From NCBI GenBank assembly GCA_900542145.1, contig UQMF01000030.1:1-26699 (forward strand): DNA of 26,699 bases. Direction: 5' to 3'. Below are positions 14,082-21,523 of the stretch, piece after piece (positions within the stretch are counted from its first letter, which is position 1; the number at the start of each line of letters is the position of its first letter). The position numbers were made by a program, and so were the translations under genes. The stretch is from an uncultured Oscillospiraceae bacterium (GTDB lineage: Bacteria > Bacillota > Clostridia > Oscillospirales > Ruminococcaceae). A model generated the notes under the pieces. The model was given only the letters and a program-made list of their open reading frames with translations, was not told the DNA's origin and ran no database searches.

Positions 14082-16688
14082 ATGAGCACGCAAAAGAAAA
14101 AGCAGACGCCGATAGAAAAAGTCGCTGCGCTTATCGTTGACAAGCGCAAGGCGTTCTATCTGTTCTACATCATCGCCGGGATTTTCTGTGCCATAGCCAC
14201 GGGCTGGACGCAGGTAAACAACGACATCACCAGCTATCTGCCGGACAGTTCTGAGACCCGTATGGGTCTTGACCTGATGAACGACCAGTTCATCACCTAC
14301 GGCACCGGCAGCATAATGCTTGAGAACATCACCTACGAAAAGGCGGAGCAGATCGCCTCGGAGCTTGAGGAGATCGACGGAGTCACCTCCGTCACCGTTG
14401 AGAACGACGAGGACAGCTACAAGAACGGCTCCGCGCTGCTCTCCGTCACCTTTGACGGCGAGGAGGACGACCAGATCTCCAAGGACGCGATGATCGCAAT
14501 AAAGGAGAAGCTCGAGCCGTATGACGAATACATAAGCAGTGCGGTCGGCAGCAGTACCTCCGAAACCATCGCCGCCGAAATGCAGGTCGTTATCGTGATC
14601 GTTCTGGTCATCATAATCGCCGTGCTGTTCTTCACCTCCCACACCTATATGGAGATACCCGTCCTGCTGGCTACGTTCGGCATGGCGGCGCTGCTCAACA
14701 TGGGCACGAACTTCCTGTTCGGCGAGATCTCCTTCGTTTCCAACTCCATCGCGGTAGTACTCCAGCTGGCGCTCGCCATCGACTATGCGATAATCCTCTG
14801 CAACAGATACACCGAGGAGCGCGTCACCATGGACGCCCGGGACGCGGTGGTCACCGCCCTCAGCAAGGCTATCCCGGAGATATCCTCCAGCTGCCTTACC
14901 ACGCTTTCCGGTATGGTCGCGATGATGCTTATGCAGTTCAAGCTCGGTCTTGACCTCGGCATGGTGCTCTGCAAGGCTATCTTCTTCAGTATCTTCGTCG
15001 TATTCACCCTCATGCCCGGTCTGCTGATGTCCTTCTCTCCGCTCATCGACAAGACCCATCACCGCAACTTCGTGCCGAACATCACCGCTGTCGGAAAGTT
15101 CGACGTAAAGACGCGCTTCGTGGTTCCGCCCATATTCGCGGTGATCCTGGTGGCAGGCTTCATTCTCTCCAACCAGACCAACTACGTTTACGGCTATTCC
15201 ACGCTTTCCACATATACCAAGAACGTTTCCCAGATCGCCGAGGAGAAGATCGACGAGAGTTTCGGCTCCCAGAACCTCGTGGTGGTCATGGTGCCTGCCG
15301 GTAACTACGAAAAGGAGCACCAGCTGCTGGAGCGCATGGAGCAGATGCCCCAGGTGGATTCCGACATGGGCCTTGCCAACATTGAGGCGATGGACGGCTA
15401 TGTGCTCACGGATTCCCTCACCGCGCGTCAGTTCGCGGAGCTCACGGATATGGACATAGAGGTCGTTCAGCTTGCCTACGCTGCCTATGCCGCCGACCAG
15501 GAGGATTACGGACAGATCGTCGGCTCTATCACTAGTTCCACGGTCAGCAATTACGCCGTGCCGCTTATCGACATGTTCACCTTCATCTACGACGAGAAGG
15601 AGGCAGGCTACGTCAATCTGGACGACGACCTGAACGAAAAGATAGACGACCTCCACGACCAGCTCGACAAGGCAAAGAAGCAGCTCAGCACCGAGGACTA
15701 CAGCCGTATGCTGCTTTATACCAACGTGCCGGAGGAGGGTCCGGAAACCTTCGAGTTCCTGGACGAACTCCACAAGATCGTGCAGGAATACTACCCCGAA
15801 GGCTCCTATGTTGTCGGCGATTCCACATCTGACTACGACCTGTCCAACGTGTTCTCAACGGATAACCTGATGGTTAGTATACTGTCGTTCCTGTTCGTAC
15901 TCGTTATCCTGGTGTTCACGTTCAAATCCGCCGGTCTGCCGGTGCTTCTGCTGGCGATAATCCAGGGCTCTGTCTGGATAAACTTCTCCGTGCCGGTACT
16001 GACGGACACCAACATATTCTTCCTGAGCTACCTCATCGTAAGCTCCATTCAGATGGGTGCGAACATCGACTACGCCATCGTTATCTCCAGCCGCTACACC
16101 GAGCTGAAGAAGTCCATGTCCATCAAGGACGCAATGGTCGAAACACTGAACCAGGCATTCCCGACCATCATCACCTCCGGTGCGATACTCGCGATCGCAG
16201 GTCTGCTGATCGGATTCCTGTCCTCTGATGTGGCGATATCCTCCGTTGGTATCTGCCTCGGGCGCGGTACGCTGTTATCCATAGGACTTGTTATGTTCGT
16301 CCTGCCGCAGATACTACTGCTGGGCGACGCCATCATCGAAAAGACCTCCTTCACGCTCAAGCGCAGGGATCTTATTCAGAAGCGCTCCGGCTATATGCGT
16401 GTGAACGGCCGTGTGCGCGGTTATGTATGCGGTATCGTTGACGCGAACATCTCCGGTATGATCCACGGCGAGATCAGCGCACAGCTTGATTCCGACGCCG
16501 CCGAAACCATGAAGGAGAAAGTCGATCGTCAGATAATCAACCACATAGACATGGACGGAAAACGCATAGAGGACATCGAAAGCGCCGCCCCCACCGGACA
16601 GACGCCGGATAACAGCGGCACGACATCGCCGCATGAGCTGGATACGGCGGACGATGTAGACGACATTATGGACGAAACGGAGGATTAA
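14082..16688 (+). CDS. MMPL/RND superfamily membrane transporter
   Basis: 868 residues. One membrane segment near 22-42 is followed by a large outside loop (about 45-160), five or six more membrane segments (about 163-340), a second large loop (about 365-605, including a helical, charged stretch near 505-550), further segments (about 608-745) and an acidic cytoplasmic tail of about 120 residues. The two halves repeat the family motif: IDYAIILCNRYTEE with Asp234 and NIDYAIVISSRYTE with Asp663, the expected proton-relay region. It should export a lipid or hydrophobic compound using the proton gradient; the substrate is unknown. I chose ATG 14082 because AGGAG (14070-14074) is only one base from the ATG at 14076. 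It is co-transcribed with the next gene, four bases downstream. Confidence 0.9.
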   Translation: MSTQKKKQTPIEKVAALIVDKRKAFYLFYIIAGIFCAIATGWTQVNNDITSYLPDSSETRMGLDLMNDQFITYGTGSIMLENITYEKAEQIASELEEIDGVTSVTVENDEDSYKNGSALLSVTFDGEEDDQISKDAMIAIKEKLEPYDEYISSAVGSSTSETIAAEMQVVIVIVLVIIIAVLFFTSHTYMEIPVLLATFGMAALLNMGTNFLFGEISFVSNSIAVVLQLALAIDYAIILCNRYTEERVTMDARDAVVTALSKAIPEISSSCLTTLSGMVAMMLMQFKLGLDLGMVLCKAIFFSIFVVFTLMPGLLMSFSPLIDKTHHRNFVPNITAVGKFDVKTRFVVPPIFAVILVAGFILSNQTNYVYGYSTLSTYTKNVSQIAEEKIDESFGSQNLVVVMVPAGNYEKEHQLLERMEQMPQVDSDMGLANIEAMDGYVLTDSLTARQFAELTDMDIEVVQLAYAAYAADQEDYGQIVGSITSSTVSNYAVPLIDMFTFIYDEKEAGYVNLDDDLNEKIDDLHDQLDKAKKQLSTEDYSRMLLYTNVPEEGPETFEFLDELHKIVQEYYPEGSYVVGDSTSDYDLSNVFSTDNLMVSILSFLFVLVILVFTFKSAGLPVLLLAIIQGSVWINFSVPVLTDTNIFFLSYLIVSSIQMGANIDYAIVISSRYTELKKSMSIKDAMVETLNQAFPTIITSGAILAIAGLLIGFLSSDVAISSVGICLGRGTLLSIGLVMFVLPQILLLGDAIIEKTSFTLKRRDLIQKRSGYMRVNGRVRGYVCGIVDANISGMIHGEISAQLDSDAAETMKEKVDRQIINHIDMDGKRIEDIESAAPTGQTPDNSGTTSPHELDTADDVDDIMDETED

Positions 16689-16692
16689 GGCA

Positions 16693-19600
16693 ATGAAAAT
16701 AATGAAAAAGATCATCTCCGTTTTTGCTGCGCTGACCCTGGCTGTGACAGTTCCGGCGCAGGTATTCGCCGTGAGCGGCACCAGTGCGCAGTCCGGAAAG
16801 GATCAGCTCACGATCTCGGACACGGAGGGATTCCTGAAGTTCGCGGAGGACTGCCGGCTGGATTCCTACAGCAGCAACCTGTATGTTACGCTTACCGCGG
16901 ATATCGAGCTTTCCGGGGAATACACCCCCGTTCCGGTGTTCGGCGGCGTATTTGACGGCGCAGGACATACGGTATCTGGCGTAACGATGACTGCGGACGG
17001 CTCCAATGTGGGACTGTTCAGATACGTTCAGCGCGGCGCCCTGGTCAAGGACCTCACGGTCGAGGGTAATATTTCCCCCTCCGGCAGCGGCGAGAACGTC
17101 GGCGGAATCGCCGGCAGCAACTCCGGCAACATCACCGGGTGCGCCTTCTCTGGCTCCATCAAGGGAACCACCAACGTCGGCGGTATCGTCGGCTCCAACG
17201 AGAAGAGCGGACTTATCGCCAACAGCAGCGCATCTGGCGCCATCACCGGCTCCCACGGCACAGGCGGAATCGCCGGCACCAACTCCGGCACGATACTCAA
17301 CTGCACCAGCAGGTCGAGCGTCAACACCACCGCCAGTGACGCCAAGCTGTCGATTCAGGATATCGACTGGGACAGCATAATGTCCTCGGAGGAGCCCTCC
17401 TCCATGACGGACGCCGGGGGCATCGCAGGCTACTCCGATGGAATTATCCAGGGGTGCGAGAACTTCGGAACGGTAGGATACCAGCACATCGGCTACAATG
17501 TCGGCGGAATCATCGGCAGACAGAGCGGCTATGTCAACGCCTGCATAAACCACGGCGAGATCTTCGGCAGGAAGGACGTCGGCGGTATCGTCGGGCAGAT
17601 GGAGCCTTACCAGAGCATTGACTTCGACAAGGACACCGTTCAGAAGCTCCTTGACGAGATGGACGTGCTCGGCGGACTTGTGGACGATCTCATCGACGAC
17701 GCCAAGGGCGCCGGCGACGCAATAAACGACAGGGTACAGGGGCTTACCTGGCAGATGGACAATCTGAAGAACTCCGCAGACGATATCTCCGACCGCACCA
17801 CCGAACTCTACAACGGCTGGACTGACGGCATTAACGAGATATCCTCCCGGGTGGACGAGGCGCTGGACGGCGTGGGTCCTGCCCTGGACGGATTCCGCGA
17901 TGGTCTTGACCAGCTGAGCCAGTTCAGCGGTGCACTGGAAGCAGTATTCGACCAGATCAACGCTTCCGGCGACGATATGAAGAAGGCGATCGACGAGGGC
18001 AAGGAGGGTCTGGATATCCTGAACAGGGGTATCGACCAGATATCCGCCGCCTTGGACGACATCAGCGCAGCCGCTGACGAGCTTGCCGCCGGAATGGGCG
18101 ACACCGACCGCGTCGAAGCAGCTGTCAAGGATATAATCAAGGCGCTCAACAACGCCAACGGGGAGGTCAAGAACATCTCCACGGCGTTCACGAAGATAGG
18201 CGACGCCTGCGACAAGCTGGAGGAATGGGTCACCGGCAAGGACTTCCAGAAGCTTGCCGACGGACTTGTTGACCTCGGCGAGAGCATGCAGGACATCACC
18301 AAGGCGCTGAGCAAGATGAGCAGCGCACTCCAGAAGATAGTCGGCTCGGTGGACGCGGACGAACTCCAGAAGGCGCTGGACGAATACAACGCGGCTTCCG
18401 AGGAGCTGGCGAAGGCTGCCGCGCACGCCGCTGCGGCTCTGAAGGAGGCTTCCTCCACAGTACCGGACAACGACAAAGTAAAGAAAGAGCTAAGTGAAGC
18501 CGCCGATGACCTTGAGAAGGCGGGCGAGCATATCGCTGACGCCGCGGACCACATCAGCAAGGCGGTAGACGCCGATCAGCTGAGCCAGGGACTGAAGGAG
18601 ATGGAGTCCGCCGCCGAGGACCTGAGCAAGGCTCTTGACAAGGCTCAGAAGGCTATCGAGGATATCACTGACGCATTCAAGAACATCACTGATTCCGATG
18701 TTCCACAGGACGTTTATGACGAGATATCCGAGCAGCTGAAAAAAATAAACACGTCTATTCAGAACATTTCGGGTTCCGCGGACGACATCAACAAGGCTCT
18801 GGACGAGATAACAACGCAGATAGATTCCGGAAAGCTCAAGGACAGCGTGGAATCCATTTCGGACGCGGCGGATAAGCTGTCTGACGCGGCGGACACCATC
18901 GCGTCCTCCACAGACAGCTTCAACGCTGCCGCAGACGATATCAGCGCCGCTATAGACAAGCTCCAGGGCGCGTCTGAATCCGCTTCCGACGCGTTCGTGT
19001 ATCTTGAGAAGGCGTGCGACACGTTCTCCGACGCGTTTGACCAGCTTTCAAAGACAGTAAAGACCCTCGGCGACAAGCCGAAGGTGGAATTCCCGGCGGC
19101 GGACGAGGGCTTCACCGCAGCGGTGGACAGCTTCTCAAATGATTTCGCAGGGATAACAAGCGCGATTTCCTCCATTAGCAGCACCGCAGAGGCGCAGGGG
19201 GATATCCTCCTGGACGACCTCCAGAAGATAAGCGATGAGTTCGCAGTTATCACCGACATTCTCCAGGAGCTCAAGGACAAGACCCTCAACTCTGACGACA
19301 AGGACGGATTCACCACCGATGTTTCCGAGGACGAATCCAACAGCAGGCAGGGAAAGGTGTATTCCTGCACCAATGCCGGCGGAGTACAGGGCGACCTGAA
19401 CGTCGGCGGTATCACCGGCTCCATGGCGATAGACTTTGACTTCGACCCGGAGGACGACATCGCTTCGAACGGAGAGCGCTCCTACAGCTTCTCCTACAAG
19501 GTGCGCGACGTCATCGACAGCTGCACCAACACCGGCGAGATAACCGCCAAGAAGAACTACAGCGGCGGTATCGTCGGCAAGCAGGATATGGGCGCCGTGC

Positions 19601-20706
19601 TCAGCTCCGTTGAGAATGGCAAGGTCACAAGCACATCCGGCAGCTACGCAGGAGGAATCGCAGGCTATTCCGTTTCCGCAATCAGAAAGTGCATCGCCAA
19701 AGTCACCATCTCTGCGGCAGGTTATGTCGGCGGAATTGCGGGGCAGGGCGTGATACTCACGGACAACGCCGCAATACTCGATGTGTACGACTGCACCGAG
19801 CGCTCCGGCTCCATTGCAGGCTATGTTGATTTCACGGACGACAACGCGGAGGTGCTCCGCAACAGCTTCGTTGACCGCGGCGTTGCCGGGATCGACGGCA
19901 TAAGCTACGCAGGCAAGGCTGCGCCGGTGGACTTTGAGAGATTCCGCCAGCTGGCAGGAAGCACGGCGGTCATCGACGTCACCTTCGAGGTAGACGGCGA
20001 GGTCGTAAGCACCGTGTCGGTGGACTACGGCGGAGCGCTGAAAGACAGCGACTTCCCGGAGATCCCTGCCAGGGAGGGCTGCTTCGCTGAGTGGAGCGAC
20101 TTCGACAGCAAGTGCATAACATTCCCCGTGACTGTGGAGGCAATATACACACCGTATGTCACCGTCATAGAAAGCCCGGAAAAATCCGCAGACGGCTTCG
20201 GTCTGGTCCTCGCAGACGGACTTTTCGGCAACACCGGCAGCGTTTCCGTCAAGACGGAAAGCAGCAGCGTGTTCGCGCCGGACAACAACAGCCAGCTCCG
20301 ACTGGTGGACATCGACTGCGCAATACCGGACGGCACCGTTACCGGACTGCGATTCCTGGTACCCGAGGGCAAGGGAAGCCTGAACGTAATGCAGTTCGTG
20401 AACGGCTCCTGGAAGAACGTGGAGTTCCGGGAGAACGGACATTACCTCATCGTGGACGACCCGGTACTGGATAACGGCACGGCGTACTATTGCATTCAGC
20501 TCCGGCAGCTGGAATTTATTCCGATCATCATAATCGGAGGCTGCGTTGTCATCGCACTGATCAACATAATCCTCTGGACTATCCTGATAAAGCGCAGGCG
20601 CGCAGCTAAGAAGGCGGCAGCTGCGGAATCCGGTAAGACCCCGGCGGATTCCGGCGAAAAGGCTGAGGCGGCTGACGAAAAGGCTGAAACAGCGGACAAC
20701 AAGTAA
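16693..20706 (+). CDS. Large exported, membrane-anchored GLUG-repeat/helical surface protein
   Basis: 1337 residues. A signal peptide covers 1-26 (cleavage after VFA). A first block of GLUG repeats (about 125-305) has units of the form VGGIAGSNSGNITGC. About 550 residues of helical, Asp/Ala/Ser/Lys-rich sequence (about 308-865) follow, with repeated ADDIS/ADKLSDAAD-like heptads resembling a long coiled coil. A second GLUG block (about 875-1075) and an InlB-like beta segment (about 1090-1155, FEVDGEVVSTVSVDYGG) come next. A single membrane helix (about 1274-1298) ends in a basic RRR stop-transfer and Ala/Lys/Glu-rich tail. GGAGG sits nine bases before the ATG. No LPXTG signal or enzyme motif is seen. 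The 4-base gap to the MMPL gene suggests a joint complex, with this protein forming an outside stalk or adaptor. That role is inference. Confidence 0.85.
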   Translation: MKIMKKIISVFAALTLAVTVPAQVFAVSGTSAQSGKDQLTISDTEGFLKFAEDCRLDSYSSNLYVTLTADIELSGEYTPVPVFGGVFDGAGHTVSGVTMTADGSNVGLFRYVQRGALVKDLTVEGNISPSGSGENVGGIAGSNSGNITGCAFSGSIKGTTNVGGIVGSNEKSGLIANSSASGAITGSHGTGGIAGTNSGTILNCTSRSSVNTTASDAKLSIQDIDWDSIMSSEEPSSMTDAGGIAGYSDGIIQGCENFGTVGYQHIGYNVGGIIGRQSGYVNACINHGEIFGRKDVGGIVGQMEPYQSIDFDKDTVQKLLDEMDVLGGLVDDLIDDAKGAGDAINDRVQGLTWQMDNLKNSADDISDRTTELYNGWTDGINEISSRVDEALDGVGPALDGFRDGLDQLSQFSGALEAVFDQINASGDDMKKAIDEGKEGLDILNRGIDQISAALDDISAAADELAAGMGDTDRVEAAVKDIIKALNNANGEVKNISTAFTKIGDACDKLEEWVTGKDFQKLADGLVDLGESMQDITKALSKMSSALQKIVGSVDADELQKALDEYNAASEELAKAAAHAAAALKEASSTVPDNDKVKKELSEAADDLEKAGEHIADAADHISKAVDADQLSQGLKEMESAAEDLSKALDKAQKAIEDITDAFKNITDSDVPQDVYDEISEQLKKINTSIQNISGSADDINKALDEITTQIDSGKLKDSVESISDAADKLSDAADTIASSTDSFNAAADDISAAIDKLQGASESASDAFVYLEKACDTFSDAFDQLSKTVKTLGDKPKVEFPAADEGFTAAVDSFSNDFAGITSAISSISSTAEAQGDILLDDLQKISDEFAVITDILQELKDKTLNSDDKDGFTTDVSEDESNSRQGKVYSCTNAGGVQGDLNVGGITGSMAIDFDFDPEDDIASNGERSYSFSYKVRDVIDSCTNTGEITAKKNYSGGIVGKQDMGAVLSSVENGKVTSTSGSYAGGIAGYSVSAIRKCIAKVTISAAGYVGGIAGQGVILTDNAAILDVYDCTERSGSIAGYVDFTDDNAEVLRNSFVDRGVAGIDGISYAGKAAPVDFERFRQLAGSTAVIDVTFEVDGEVVSTVSVDYGGALKDSDFPEIPAREGCFAEWSDFDSKCITFPVTVEAIYTPYVTVIESPEKSADGFGLVLADGLFGNTGSVSVKTESSSVFAPDNNSQLRLVDIDCAIPDGTVTGLRFLVPEGKGSLNVMQFVNGSWKNVEFRENGHYLIVDDPVLDNGTAYYCIQLRQLEFIPIIIIGGCVVIALINIILWTILIKRRRAAKKAAAAESGKTPADSGEKAEAADEKAETADNK

Positions 20707-20715
20707 ATACAGCGA

Positions 20716-20740
20716 TCCCCCTGGCGGTCTGTCAGGGGGA
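20716..20740. terminator. Terminator between convergent GLUG-protein and TetR genes
   Basis: TCCCCCTG (20716-20723) pairs perfectly with CAGGGGGA (20733-20740) around nine bases; the plus strand continues TAAGTGTTTATT. It can serve both strands because it lies between two convergent stops. Confidence 0.75.
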
Positions 20741-20747
20741 TAAGTGT

Positions 20748-21329
20748 TTATTCATGCCCGGCGGCGGTTTCCAGTGCGTTCGGTATCGCCGACGTCAGGG
20801 TGTCCGTGATGTATCGCGAGAGCTTCTGGCGGCTGTCAAGGGCGTCGCGCTCGATGCAGTCCAGCAAAATCCCGGCGATGGCTTCCGTCAGGAACTTGCT
20901 CAGGAACGCCTTGTAGCCCTCGTCAACGTGCAGTCCGCGCAGCTGCTCAACCTCGTCCACCAGTTGGTAAACCGGCTGGTAGATGTCCTTGAAGAAGAAC
21001 CGACCCAGCTCCGAGCGCCCGATGGAGCGCACTATGTTTTGAAGCATGGACAGGTTTTCGTTGATGTAATCCATCACGAATTCCACCGCGCTGGCGTTCT
21101 CGTTCACAAGGTCGTATTTCTCGAAATGTGACATCGCTTCCTGCTCCAGAGTCCATTTCAGCAGGGCATAGATGTCCTCAAAATGGTAATAGAATGTTTT
21201 CCGGTTCACTCCGCAGGCTTCCACAAGCTCCCTCACCGTAATGCGGTTGAGCGGCCGGGTTTCCATCATTTTCTTCAGTGCGGCGGAAAGCTCCTGCTTC
21301 GTCTGGAGCGACTGTTCGATATGCTTCAT
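20748..21329 (-). CDS. TetR/AcrR family transcriptional regulator
   Basis: 193 residues. The N-terminal helix-turn-helix is clear: RITVRELVEACGVNRKTFYY followed by HFEDIYALL (about residues 25-60), the standard TetR DNA-binding domain. The C-terminal ligand domain is all-helical, with no enzyme motif, and similar in layout to TetR_C_7/DhaS-type regulators. GGGGAG precedes ATG 21329. The gene converges on the MMPL/GLUG operon and diverges from the metG-like gene. Regulators in this position often repress a neighbouring efflux or lipid-export operon, so the MMPL operon is a reasonable target. Autoregulation is suggested by a palindrome over its own -10. Confidence 0.9.
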   Translation of the reverse strand: MKHIEQSLQTKQELSAALKKMMETRPLNRITVRELVEACGVNRKTFYYHFEDIYALLKWTLEQEAMSHFEKYDLVNENASAVEFVMDYINENLSMLQNIVRSIGRSELGRFFFKDIYQPVYQLVDEVEQLRGLHVDEGYKAFLSKFLTEAIAGILLDCIERDALDSRQKLSRYITDTLTSAIPNALETAAGHE

Positions 21330-21364
21330 TTATATTCTCCCCAAAAGGCTGAATCTGATTTCAT

Positions 21365-21424
21365 GGACAATTTCAATGATTTGTCCGGTTATTTTATTAT
21401 AACCGATACCCGGCGTTTTGTCAA
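21365..21424 (-). promoter_or_regulatory. Consensus promoter and nested palindromes of the TetR gene
   Basis: On the minus strand TTGACA (21424-21419) and TATAAT (21401-21396) are exactly 17 bases apart. CGGTTAT/ATAACCG (21386-21405) forms a 20-base dyad covering the -10. GGACAA/TTGTCC (21365-21386) forms a second dyad just downstream. The first is the best operator candidate for the TetR protein itself. Confidence 0.75.
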
Positions 21425-21440
21425 GCGAATGTAAAAATAC

Positions 21441-21469
21441 TTGATTTTTTGGCGATTATGTGGTATCAT
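21441..21469 (+). promoter_or_regulatory. Sigma-A promoter of the metG-like gene
   Basis: TTGATT (21441-21446) and TATCAT (21464-21469) are 17 bases apart. The leader is about 50 bases, too short for a T-box element, and none is seen. The start has AAAGGA about 11 bases upstream. Confidence 0.6.
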
Positions 21470-21523
21470 ATAGGTTATAGATAAGATCCAGAAAATCTTT
21501 CAGACGAAAGGAAACACAAGACA

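Noticed and set aside
14031..15773. 580-residue open frame antisense to the MMPL gene
   Set aside because: It mirrors a G/C-third-position coding strand, is His/Val/Asp-rich with no family pattern, lacks a ribosome site, and the sense frame has clear MMPL motifs.
16666..18426. 586-residue antisense frame under the GLUG protein
   Set aside because: Shadow of the sense gene; composition reflects reversed GC-rich codons and there is no start signal.
19135..20442. 435-residue antisense frame under the GLUG protein
   Set aside because: Same cause; no motif, no ribosome site, sense strand is clearly coding.
21330..21523. T-box riboswitch before the metG-like gene
   Set aside because: The leader from the visible promoter is only about 50 bases, with no T-box core and no terminator.
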